A stretch of 14,037 nt of DNA. Origin: an uncultured Burkholderiaceae bacterium. Lineage in GTDB: Bacteria > Pseudomonadota > Gammaproteobacteria > Burkholderiales > Burkholderiaceae. The notes under the pieces were generated by a model. It had not been told where the DNA came from. It ran no database searches and saw only the letters and a list, made by a program, of their open reading frames with translations. Positions 7,009 to 13,661 of this stretch are shown piece by piece. Where the stretch lies: contig CALMCK010000256.1 of NCBI GenBank assembly GCA_937862845.1, positions 1-14,037 on the forward strand, written 5' to 3'. Every line of letters starts with the position of its first letter. The stretch's first letter is position 1. The translations under genes and the position numbers were made by a program.

Positions 7009-7033
7009 AAAAAAAGCACTTTCGTGCTTTTTT
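7009..7033. terminator. Intrinsic terminator after the HEYEH membrane protein gene
   Basis: AAAAAAGCAC and GTGCTTTTTT form a 10-bp stem around a TTTC loop. On the minus strand it lies about 88 bp beyond the stop of the gene at 7121-7552 and ends in a T-run. It separates that gene from aceA. Confidence 0.8.
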
Positions 7034-7120
7034 ATCTAAAGTCCACCCTGATCACGCCCATAAAAAATCGCCGCTGTCAGCGACAGCGACGATTTCACCA
7101 CAATCCCACGCACACAATAA

Positions 7121-7552
7121 TCAATCGCGCACAGCGCGCCCACGAACAAACCGCTCAGGGCCAAACCGGTATGCCGCCACTTCAAACGCATTGTCCCAAT
7201 AAAACCGCCGACCGCGCAACAGCTGCCACAAACCATTCAAACAATAAGCGAACGGTAACAAAACGCCCCACCGCTCCGTCTGCCGCACATGCTCATACTC
7301 ATGCGCCCCGCTCTCACACAACAATCGCGCATTGCGCGCCACCACCACATGCCCCAGCGTCGCAGCAAACATACTGCCCAAAGGATGTCGACGCAGCCAC
7401 ACCGCCAACCAGCCACCCCACGCGCACAGCGCATACGTATCGCCAATCCGCAGCCACGCCACCCGCGGCCGACTCGGCAACGCCAGTAACAACACGAGCA
7501 AGCCAAACATCGTAATCGGCAACGCCCAAAGCAACTTCAAAATCCGCAACAT
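7121..7552 (-). CDS. Small membrane protein with HEYEH motif (possible metallopeptidase-like)
   Basis: I do not recognise a named family. The 143-residue protein starts with a strongly hydrophobic segment (about 8-25). A second hydrophobic stretch (about 40-53) follows, then SGAHEYEHVRQTERWG at 82-97 and a C-terminal YWDNAFEVAAYRFG at 118-131. The HEYEH at 84-88 has the HExxH spacing of zinc metallopeptidases. The later NAFEVAAY glutamate could be a third ligand, as in gluzincins. From memory, similar short unnamed proteobacterial proteins carry the pair HExxHxxQ and NPFExEAY. Peptidase activity is inferred only. AGGA lies 7 bases before the ATG. It is divergent from ruvA, with start codons 69 bp apart, and ends at the terminator at 7009-7033. 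Confidence 0.7.
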   Translation of the reverse strand: MLRILKLLWALPITMFGLLVLLLALPSRPRVAWLRIGDTYALCAWGGWLAVWLRRHPLGSMFAATLGHVVVARNARLLCESGAHEYEHVRQTERWGVLLPFAYCLNGLWQLLRGRRFYWDNAFEVAAYRFGPERFVRGRAVRD

Positions 7553-7585
7553 AAACCCATCCTAACCAAAGTGACAACAAACTTA

Positions 7586-7594
7586 TGCGATAAT
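7586..7594 (+). promoter_or_regulatory. Possible ruvA promoter (extended -10)
   Basis: TGC-GATAAT forms an extended -10, with GATAAT at 7589-7594, about 28 bp before the chosen ruvA start. No good -35 is seen. If real, it rules out the upstream GTG at 7571 as the ruvA start. I see no LexA-type CTGT-N8-ACAG site near it. Confidence 0.35.
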
Positions 7595-7621
7595 ACCACC
7601 CAACTCAACAAGGTCACCCAC

Positions 7622-8206
7622 ATGCTCGCAAAAATCACCGGCACCCTGCTCGAAAAGCAACCGCCACAAATCATCATCGACACCCAACATGGCCTCGCCT
7701 ACGAAATCGACGTGCCGATGAGCACCTTTTACACACTCCCCAACACAGGCGACTCCGTCACCCTATTTCTCCACCTCGCCATCCGCGAAGACGCCCAACA
7801 ACTATTCGGCTTCGCCACAGCCGCCGAACGCGCCAGCTTTCGCATGTTGATTAAAATCTCAGGCATCGGTGCCCGCACCGCACTCGGTATCCTGTCAGGC
7901 CTATCATCAGACGACTTACAACAAGCTGTGCGTGCCCAAGACATCTCCCGCTTATGCAGCATCCCTGGTATTGGCAAAAAAACCGCCGAACGACTGGTGT
8001 TAGAGCTCAAAGACAAGCTCAAAGGCGAGTCGTTCAACTTCACTGCAGCCGCCACCGCACCGCACTCTGAGCGCGACGACGTCGCCGCCGCACTCATGGC
8101 GCTTGGTTATGCAGATAAAGAAATCGCCAACGCGCTCAAAAACGTCGCCACCGACGTCGGCGTCAGCGCAGGGATACGGGCAGCACTGGGGTGGTTGTCA
8201 AAGTAA
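7622..8206 (+). CDS. ruvA: Holliday junction branch migration protein RuvA
   Basis: RuvA binds four-way DNA junctions as a tetramer and loads the RuvB motor for branch migration in recombination and repair. From the ATG at 7622 the protein has 194 residues. It begins MLAKITGTLLEKQPPQIII, like E. coli MIGRLRGIIIEKQPP. The OB-fold domain covers about 1-64, with the acidic pin in REDAQ (Glu56, Asp57) followed by LFGF. Two helix-hairpin-helix segments follow, KISGIGARTALGILSGL (78-94) and SIPGIGKKTAERLVLEL (113-129). A linker then leads to the RuvB-binding domain III (150-194), ending AALGWLSK. A GTG at 7571 would add 17 residues, but homology and the likely promoter favour 7622. ruvB is not adjacent: about 1.2 kb of inserted sequence separates the two. 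Confidence 0.96.
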   Translation: MLAKITGTLLEKQPPQIIIDTQHGLAYEIDVPMSTFYTLPNTGDSVTLFLHLAIREDAQQLFGFATAAERASFRMLIKISGIGARTALGILSGLSSDDLQQAVRAQDISRLCSIPGIGKKTAERLVLELKDKLKGESFNFTAAATAPHSERDDVAAALMALGYADKEIANALKNVATDVGVSAGIRAALGWLSK

Positions 8207-8211
8207 AAATT

Positions 8212-8341
8212 CCGTCATTCCCGCACGGTTTTAGCGGGAATCCAGTGAAAATAACATTTTCCTTTTACCTTTAAACAATTGAGGAATAACGAGAGCGATG
8301 CTCTCGGCTGGATTCCCGCTAAACCCATGCGGGAATGACGG
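8212..8341. repeat. 130-bp inverted-repeat element, dRS3/NIME-like
   Basis: Two 34-bp arms (8212-8245 and 8308-8341) are inverted copies with 32 of 34 positions identical. Each arm contains its own ATTCCCGC-N9-GCGGGAAT hairpin, like neisserial dRS3 repeats, which have ATTCCC and GGGAAT ends. The 62-bp core holds a CGAGAGC-GAT-GCTCTCG hairpin at 8290-8306. The whole unit can fold into one long hairpin with A-run and T-run flanks, so it could also end ruvA transcripts; it starts 5 bp after the ruvA stop. No transposase gene and no clear target duplication are seen. It resembles a non-autonomous repeat. Only one copy is in the window. Confidence 0.75.
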
Positions 8342-8412
8342 GTGTTTTTAAGTTTTGACACAAAAACGCAACACAAATTGACGATATAAAACCGTAGGTG
8401 ACAATGTGCGCA

Positions 8413-8478
8413 GCGTATTGCGTGGCATGTCTGAATCGTAGACAAGTCACTTGTTAAACACATGTGGCGCAATGCGTG
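8413..8478. repeat. Nested inverted repeats upstream of the exported-protein gene
   Basis: An outer imperfect pair (8413-8430 with 8460-8478, about 13 of 18 positions complementary, ending in perfect GCATGT/ACATGT-like tips) encloses a perfect 13-bp palindrome ACAAGT-C-ACTTGT at 8442-8454. It ends about 58 bp before the start codon at 8537. It may be an operator, a structured leader or a degenerate mobile-element end. The rest of 8342-8536 shows no gene. Confidence 0.35.
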
Positions 8479-8536
8479 AATAACATTGACTGCGTGCTAC
8501 GCGCTTGAACTTGAACAATAAATTCACGGAGTAAAA

Positions 8537-9370
8537 ATGAAATACTTTTCACGTTGGGTGCTTCTTCTACTTTCAGCAGTAGGCTTATCAACAAGTGCTT
8601 GTGCTAAAACACAACCCCAATTAACTTTAGATGCAACACCAGATGCACCCGTTGGCTTTAGCTATAAAACAAATTGGTTTGCCATTAAAACTGATGACAC
8701 TGAAGCAGTTCTAAAACTCTTAAGTCCGGTTAACCCCAAAGCGGCAAACTGGATTTCTGGCATCAAAGCAGCATATGACCCAACCTACTTCGACGAGAAA
8801 CAATATCCGATCTTCATTACACCACCGCTAGATGGCTGGACATTTGTTGTTGGTAGCAATCTGCCCTATCCTTATAAAACAACTGAAGCAGATGTTGCTG
8901 CTCAGAAAGTCAATGACAATTTCTTTTTTATACTGAATCAATTAAGCTCAAAATTTTCAGAAGTTCAGTTTTTTGGCTCATATCGCGTGGTTGGTTTTGA
9001 GGCTTGGGTGAAAACCACAAATGGAGAGCTTGTCCGAGCATTTTCATTTGCTGATGGCACTGTATACGCAAATATGGGAGCTCAAACAAAAGAAGAAAAG
9101 CAACTTAAGTTTATTGACCTATCAGGATTGTCACCATCAGAAGCGGAGAGCAAAATTTTTAACCAAGCTGATATTGATGCTAACAAAGAAGAGGCTGCCC
9201 AACTTTTAAAGCAACCCTTCGATCAACAAACTTTAGGGCGGGTCATTCCCTCTGAAGGCGATGCCACCGATATTGCAAAATTATGGAGCATTGACCCAAC
9301 TGATTTACCTGCCACGTACAAAATAAAGAGTGTTGGTGTCGTTGGCTTTTTACCAAACCCATCTTTTTGA
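8537..9370 (+). CDS. Uncharacterised exported protein inserted between ruvA and ruvB
   Basis: I do not recognise a named family. The 277-residue protein begins with a clear signal peptide: MKYFSRW, a leucine-rich core, then likely signal peptidase I cleavage after ACA-23. Cys22 gives TSAC, a poor lipobox, so a lipoprotein is possible but less likely. The mature part has WTFVVGSNLP at 101-110, SEVQFFGSYRVVGFEAWVKTTNG at 141-163, LVRAFSFADG at 165-174 and LWSIDPTDLP near 249-258. From memory this WTFVVG/EVQFFG/WSIDPT pattern recurs in unnamed bacterial proteins. An immunity or effector-related role is only a guess. Codons are visibly AT-richer than in ruvA and ruvB, which suggests transfer. GGAG lies 5 bases before the ATG. 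The stop is 31 bp before ruvB, so the two may be co-transcribed. Confidence 0.75.
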   Translation: MKYFSRWVLLLLSAVGLSTSACAKTQPQLTLDATPDAPVGFSYKTNWFAIKTDDTEAVLKLLSPVNPKAANWISGIKAAYDPTYFDEKQYPIFITPPLDGWTFVVGSNLPYPYKTTEADVAAQKVNDNFFFILNQLSSKFSEVQFFGSYRVVGFEAWVKTTNGELVRAFSFADGTVYANMGAQTKEEKQLKFIDLSGLSPSEAESKIFNQADIDANKEEAAQLLKQPFDQQTLGRVIPSEGDATDIAKLWSIDPTDLPATYKIKSVGVVGFLPNPSF

Positions 9371-9401
9371 ATAAAAAATAACGAACCACCGAGATTAAAC
9401 C

Positions 9402-10451
9402 ATGTCCAACATCCTCACCGACGACCTCTCCCCCATCGACTTCCCGAACCGTGTTTTGGAAACCAAGCCACCGCGCGAGGAGGAGCAAATCGAGCGGGCG
9501 TTGCGCCCAAAGCTGCTGGACGATTACGTCGGGCAGCAAAAAATCCGCGACCAGCTCGATATTTTCATCGGGGCGGCGAAGTCGCGCAAGGAAGCGCTGG
9601 ACCACACATTACTGTTCGGCCCACCTGGTTTGGGTAAAACCACGCTGGCGCACATCATTGCGCGGGAGATGGGGGTGAATTTGAAGCAGACGTCTGGCCC
9701 TGTGCTGGAGCGCGCGGGTGATTTGGCGGCTTTACTGACGAATCTTGAGGCGAATGATGTGTTGTTCATCGATGAGATTCACCGCTTATCGCCTGTGGTG
9801 GAGGAGATACTCTACCCTGCCCTTGAGGATTATCAGATTGACATCATGATTGGTGAGGGTCCTGCGGCGCGCTCGGTGAAGCTCGATTTGCAGCCGTTCA
9901 CACTGGTCGGTGCGACGACGCGCGCGGGCATGTTGACCAATCCTTTGCGCGACCGCTTCGGCATTGTTGGGCGACTTGAGTTTTATAATGTGGCCGAGTT
10001 GACCCACATCGTTAAACGTTCTGCGGGCTTGCTGCACTGTGCGATTGACGATGAGGGCGCGGTCGAAATCGCGCGCCGCTCGCGTGGTACGCCTCGGATT
10101 GCGAATCGACTGCTCCGCCGCGTGCGCGACTATGCGCAGGTCAAAGCCGATGGCGCGATTAGTAAAGCGGTCGCCGATGCGGCGCTTAAAATGCTCGACG
10201 TTGATCCCGTCGGTTTGGACATGATGGACAGAAAACTGCTCGAAGCGATTCTGTACCGATTCAATGGCGGCCCTGTCGGTCTGGATAATTTGGCCGCGTC
10301 GATTGGCGAGTCGAAAGACACGATTGAGGACATCATCGAGCCATATCTGATGCAACAAGGCTACCTGCAGCGCACGCCACGTGGCCGCATCGCCAGCCCG
10401 ATGACCTTTGCGCATTTTGGCGTCAGCATGCCAGAAGGCGGTGTGCAGTGA
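9402..10451 (+). CDS. ruvB: Holliday junction branch migration ATPase RuvB
   Basis: RuvB is the hexameric AAA+ motor that, with RuvA, drives branch migration of Holliday junctions. The 349 residues match the family over its length. The start region has LRPKLLDDYVGQQKIRDQL (34-52). Walker A is GPPGLGKTT (73-81), Walker B is VLFIDEIHRL (120-129), sensor 1 lies in LVGATTRAGMLTNPLRDRFG (168-187), and sensor 2 is in RGTPRIANRLLRRVRDY. The winged-helix DNA-binding domain closes the protein with YLQRTPRGRIASP. The Shine-Dalgarno sequence before the ATG at 9402 is weak (GAG only), which may reflect the upstream insertion. Transcription probably comes from ruvA or from the inserted gene upstream; no promoter is evident in the 31-bp gap. 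Confidence 0.97.
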   Translation: MSNILTDDLSPIDFPNRVLETKPPREEEQIERALRPKLLDDYVGQQKIRDQLDIFIGAAKSRKEALDHTLLFGPPGLGKTTLAHIIAREMGVNLKQTSGPVLERAGDLAALLTNLEANDVLFIDEIHRLSPVVEEILYPALEDYQIDIMIGEGPAARSVKLDLQPFTLVGATTRAGMLTNPLRDRFGIVGRLEFYNVAELTHIVKRSAGLLHCAIDDEGAVEIARRSRGTPRIANRLLRRVRDYAQVKADGAISKAVADAALKMLDVDPVGLDMMDRKLLEAILYRFNGGPVGLDNLAASIGESKDTIEDIIEPYLMQQGYLQRTPRGRIASPMTFAHFGVSMPEGGVQ

Positions 10452-10483
10452 ACGACGATGCGCCCTCGTTCGGATAAAACGGC

Positions 10484-10538
10484 TTGCACCACATGGGGTC
10501 AAATAAAATAATTTAAAATGCCTGAAATCAAGTAGAAT
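10484..10538 (+). promoter_or_regulatory. Possible promoter region of the antiporter gene
   Basis: Two weak candidates overlap in AT-rich DNA. TTGCAC at 10484 is followed after 17 bp by AATAAT. A good -10, TAGAAT, lies at 10533-10538 with a poor TTTAAA-type -35. Either would give a short leader before the start at 10611. Confidence 0.3.
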
Positions 10539-10610
10539 CCGCGATTCAGTTGTGGGTTTATTCACCGAAATTGCAAGAGCAAACCCTCTCATTGCTGTAA
10601 TAGGAAAAAT

Positions 10611-11879
10611 ATGACTATTTACGTTGTCGTCGCGCTGTGCGTGATGTTATTGATGGCTTATGTGTTTGACTTAAGCGCCCCTAAAACCAAAATTCCCTCG
10701 GTGATTCTTTTACTCATCATGGGTGGCTTGGCACGTTTTGCAGGTTTGAAAATCCCAGACTTATCGGACTTTTTGCCCGCATTGGGCACTTTGGGTTTGA
10801 TATTGATTGTGCTGGAGGGCTCGCTGGAACTCGAGTTAAACCGTTCCAAAACCAAGCTCATCGTTCGCTCGTTTTTGGTCGCACTGTTGCCGATGATTAT
10901 TTTATCTGTGTTGGCAGCCTTTGTTCTCGACCACTACACGAGCGCCGGCTATCGCGTCAGTTTGATGAATGTCATTCCGTTGTTTGTGGTCAGCAGCGCG
11001 ATTGCCATCCCCAGCGTCACGACGTTTCGCCCTGCGAACAAAGACTTTGTGATTTATGAAACCAGTATGTCAGACATCATTGGCGTGATGCTGTTTAACT
11101 TCATTGTGGTCAATGAATTCATTACCTTCACGTCATTTCAAAGCTTTTTTGTGCAATTCATCGCGCTGATTTTGGTGTCTTTTGTGGCGACTTTGGTTTT
11201 GGCGTTTTTGTTGGGCAACATCAACCACCGCGTGAAATTTTTACCTCTGGTGTTGGCGGTGGTGTTGATTTATACGGTCTCAAAAATCTACCATTTGCCG
11301 TCGTTGTTATTCATTTTGTTGTTTGGTTTGTTCTTAAGCAATTTCAATTTGTTCAAAAACTTCCGATTCGCCAAACGACTGAACCCTGAGTTCTTGGTCA
11401 CGGAAGTGCATAAATTCGGCGACTTGGTCTCAGAGTTCGCATTCTTGGTGCGCTCATTGTTTTTCCTTGTTTTTGGTTTTTTGATAAACCCACAGGAGCT
11501 TTTGGACACCAGCACCATGGCCACAGCCATCGGCATCTGCGTTGCCATTTATGCCGTGCGCGCATTGGTGTTAAAACTGGTTAAAGCGCCGTTAAAGCCG
11601 CTGACGCTGGTCTCGCCGCGTGGTTTAATCACGATTCTGCTGTTTTTATCCATCCCGCCGCATCAGATGACGCCTTACATCAGCAAAACGCTCATCACCC
11701 AAGTGATTGTCATCAGCGTGATTGCCATGATGGTGGGACTGATGTGGCACCGTCCAAAAGACGAGGAAGATGAAGAGTTAGAAGGCGTGGCCCAAACAGA
11801 TGACACGCCCAGCGTCATCGCAGAATTGGACAACGCCGAAGCCGCGCCCGCACAAGCAGCCATCCCACGACAGTCGTAA
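10611..11879 (+). CDS. Cation/proton antiporter, monovalent CPA family
   Basis: A 422-residue inner-membrane protein resembling Na+/H+ or K+/H+ exchangers of the CPA superfamily. It has about 11-12 hydrophobic segments up to roughly residue 375. Family marks are IPSVILLLIMGGLAR (28-42), LGTLGLILIVLEGSLEL (58-74), the VVSSAIAIPSV helix (126-136) and YETSMSDIIGVMLF (149-162). Asp155 there sits where CPA1 proteins have ND and CPA2 proteins have DD; here it is SD. RGLITILLFLSIP near the end is also typical. The C-terminal tail from about 378 is strongly acidic (DEEDEELEG) and has no TrkA-N or cNMP domain. AGGA precedes the ATG by about 7 bases. Ion preference cannot be told. It is probably monocistronic, ending at the terminator at 11909-11942. 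Confidence 0.85.
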   Translation: MTIYVVVALCVMLLMAYVFDLSAPKTKIPSVILLLIMGGLARFAGLKIPDLSDFLPALGTLGLILIVLEGSLELELNRSKTKLIVRSFLVALLPMIILSVLAAFVLDHYTSAGYRVSLMNVIPLFVVSSAIAIPSVTTFRPANKDFVIYETSMSDIIGVMLFNFIVVNEFITFTSFQSFFVQFIALILVSFVATLVLAFLLGNINHRVKFLPLVLAVVLIYTVSKIYHLPSLLFILLFGLFLSNFNLFKNFRFAKRLNPEFLVTEVHKFGDLVSEFAFLVRSLFFLVFGFLINPQELLDTSTMATAIGICVAIYAVRALVLKLVKAPLKPLTLVSPRGLITILLFLSIPPHQMTPYISKTLITQVIVISVIAMMVGLMWHRPKDEEDEELEGVAQTDDTPSVIAELDNAEAAPAQAAIPRQS

Positions 11880-11908
11880 GCACAAGCATCAGTCATTGAT
11901 CCGACATC

Positions 11909-11942
11909 AAAAAGGGCGACAGATCATCTGTCGCCCTTTTTT
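11909..11942. terminator. Strong terminator after the antiporter gene
   Basis: AAAAAGGGCGACAGAT and ATCTGTCGCCCTTTTTT form an uninterrupted stem with 11 pairs before the A/T flanks. It begins 29 bp after the antiporter stop and can also serve the converging peptidase gene. Confidence 0.9.
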
Positions 11943-11995
11943 GTATGGTGTGAAGGCATCTCTTGAAACCTCGATGCAAGCACCCTACTGGCTCA

Positions 11996-12811
11996 TTATT
12001 TGGGGTAAGCCACCACCCATTGCTGGCGCTTTTTCTGGCCATCGCTGGTGCTGTCGCCCTCAAACCACATTTCATAAAAACGCTCTGCGTTCATGATGCC
12101 ATAGCCATCTTGTTTGTGATCGCTCGTGTCATAGGGGTCCGAGACAATCACGATGTCATCGCCAATGCCCTCTGTGCCCATGGTGTCATAGCCCACAATG
12201 GTTACCCAATGCCCTGCCCAGTCCACCCAGTCGATTAAAATCGGGTGTCCTGCTTTAATTTGGGCAATGGCGAATGTTCTAAAATCACTCGACTCAGGAA
12301 AGCTCAACGTATTTGGCGCACGTCCGACGCTGGATTCGACATGCCAACCGATGCTTTTAAAGTACGCAGCCATTTGCGCGGGTGTGGTGCCCACTTCGTC
12401 ATTGGTGCCCATGAGTTTGGCCAGCGTGAGCTCATCTTTGCTTTGCATGCCAAAGCGATTCAGGACCGTCAACGCCGCCGCAGGCCCGCAGGTGTATTCG
12501 GTGGTTTGCTGATAGGTTTGATACCGGCTGAGTATTGACAGGCGGTCATTCGATTGCAGTGTGAAAAAATCAGGGCTTTTGAAATATGGTGAATCCGTCG
12601 CATCGCCGATTTTTTCGTATGAGGATGCCCCCGAGCTGGTGGTGTCATAGCCCGCTGGATAGGGTATGACCCGCTCGCTGTCTGCGGGATTGGCGGGGAT
12701 GGCTGTCGATAAATTGGGCCAAAGCGTTAAACTGAGCATAGCCGATGCGGCGAGTGCGTTGGTGATTTTTTTGATGTTCAATGTCACGATGACTGATGAG
12801 CGAGTTTGCAT
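11996..12811 (-). CDS. Exported C39-like (papain-fold) cysteine peptidase-family protein
   Basis: A 271-residue protein with an N-terminal export signal (basic start, hydrophobic 16-35, probable cleavage near STA-IPA at 36-40). The body fits the peptidase C39-like fold. TTEYTCGPAAALTVLNRFG (103-121) holds the nucleophile candidate Cys108, with Gln102 at the oxyanion position. AGHWVTIVGYD (199-209) holds His201, and VIVSDPYDTSD (221-231) holds Asp225. True C39 domains cut double-glycine leaders and are fused to ABC exporters. This one has no transporter domain, so it is a stand-alone periplasmic or secreted relative with unknown substrate. AGGAG lies before the ATG at 12811. It is divergent from the scramblase-like gene across 182 bp. 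Confidence 0.85.
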   Translation of the reverse strand: MQTRSSVIVTLNIKKITNALAASAMLSLTLWPNLSTAIPANPADSERVIPYPAGYDTTSSGASSYEKIGDATDSPYFKSPDFFTLQSNDRLSILSRYQTYQQTTEYTCGPAAALTVLNRFGMQSKDELTLAKLMGTNDEVGTTPAQMAAYFKSIGWHVESSVGRAPNTLSFPESSDFRTFAIAQIKAGHPILIDWVDWAGHWVTIVGYDTMGTEGIGDDIVIVSDPYDTSDHKQDGYGIMNAERFYEMWFEGDSTSDGQKKRQQWVVAYPK

Positions 12812-12951
12812 TTGTGTCTCCTTGGTTTTAGATATTATTGGGATGAACGGCCGCTTGATGCTGAGCCATTTTAGGGCACTGCTTTAATAAAAGACAGGGC
12901 CAATTAAAGGAAATAAACCAAACCAAGCCCCACCCATTTTGTATCGCAAAC

Positions 12952-12960
12952 GTGCTAGAC
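12952..12960 (+). promoter_or_regulatory. Possible promoter (extended -10) of the scramblase-like gene
   Basis: TGC-TAGACT, 12952-12960 region, has extended -10 form and is about 33 bp before the ATG at 12994. No -35 is evident. The remaining part of the 182-bp divergent region shows no other signal I can support. Confidence 0.3.
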
Positions 12961-12993
12961 TGCGCGCTCTTAAAAATAATTTACTGGGCGCAT

Positions 12994-13578
12994 ATGAACT
13001 GGGACAACACCTTGCAATTTTTGGTCAAAGAGCACGTTGGTTTTTTTAAAGCTTCGAGCAACTATGACATTTTCACTTTGGACACAAACACTCAGGTTTT
13101 AAAATGTCGCGAAGAAAAAATCGGCATCTTCACTAAAATTTTGCGTTTCACTGATTATGCCTCGATGACACCATTCAATGTCGAAATCCGCGACATGGAC
13201 GGTCAAGTTTTGGTCGAAATCTCACGCGGTATCTCTCTGCTGCGCTCGACGGTGACAGTGAAAGATGGCGCGGGTCGCGTGCTGGGATTTTTCCGCCAAA
13301 AACTCATGTCCATCGGTGGTAAGTTTTCGGTGCTTGATGCGCAGGAACAGGAATTGTTCACGTTGCAGGGCAAATGGACGGGCTGGGATTTTAAGTTTTT
13401 GCGCGATTCAGTTGAGTATGCCCACATCAGTAAAAAATGGGCGGGCATGGGCAAAGAATTTTTCACCACTGCGGACAACTACGTGCTGGACATCAACTCA
13501 ACTTTATCGACACAAACAGACACCAAAAAACTGATTTTAGCGGCTGTGATGTGTATTGATAAAGTATTTAAAGAGTAA
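12994..13578 (+). CDS. Scramblase/LURP-one-like protein
   Basis: A 194-residue soluble-looking protein resembling bacterial members of the phospholipid scramblase / LURP-one-related (Tubby-like beta-barrel) superfamily. Recurring segments are VKEHVGFFKASSNYDIF (11-27), CREEKIGIFTKILRFTDY (38-55), MTPFNVEIRD (58-67), LGFFRQKLMSIGGKFSVLD (97-115), GKWTGWDF (126-133) and SKKWAGMGKEFFTTADNYVL (146-165). The C-terminus is hydrophobic (KKLILAAVMCIDKVF), as in scramblases, where it anchors to or sits near membrane. The function in bacteria is not established. The ATG at 12994 is preferred to an upstream start 14 codons earlier because family members begin just before VKEHVG and the upstream start would overlap the likely promoter. 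It stands alone, closed by a hairpin terminator. Confidence 0.8.
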   Translation: MNWDNTLQFLVKEHVGFFKASSNYDIFTLDTNTQVLKCREEKIGIFTKILRFTDYASMTPFNVEIRDMDGQVLVEISRGISLLRSTVTVKDGAGRVLGFFRQKLMSIGGKFSVLDAQEQELFTLQGKWTGWDFKFLRDSVEYAHISKKWAGMGKEFFTTADNYVLDINSTLSTQTDTKKLILAAVMCIDKVFKE

Positions 13579-13610
13579 TCACCCTAACAATCATCCAAAC
13601 ACAACAACAC

Positions 13611-13658
13611 GCCTCAAACAAAACGCCAAGCAACAATGCTTGGCGTTTTGTGTGAGGC
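13611..13658. terminator. Long bidirectional hairpin terminator
   Basis: GCCTCA at 13611-13616 pairs with TGAGGC at 13653-13658. Inside it AAAACGCCAAGC pairs with GCTTGGCGTTTT around a six-base loop. It lies between two converging genes, 33 bp after the scramblase-like stop and just beyond the regulator stop. Confidence 0.85.
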
Positions 13659-13661
13659 GAT

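Noticed and set aside
6994..7515. 173-residue open frame on the plus strand opposite the HEYEH gene
   Set aside because: Its start lies in a terminator region, it has no good ribosome binding site and it is low-complexity (Thr, Ala, His, Pro). The minus-strand frame has membrane segments, a ribosome binding site and family-like motifs.
7553..7621. SOS (LexA) box for ruvA
   Set aside because: No CTGT-N8-ACAG type site is visible in the divergent region, so SOS control is not claimed.
8212..8341. Two similar repeats suggesting a CRISPR array
   Set aside because: There are only two copies, in opposite orientation, with internal hairpins and no regular spacers; it is an inverted-repeat element.
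9786..10592. 268-residue open frame on the minus strand opposite ruvB
   Set aside because: It is rich in Arg and His with no domain pattern and lies fully antisense to a certain ruvB; it is a shadow of the codon bias of ruvB.
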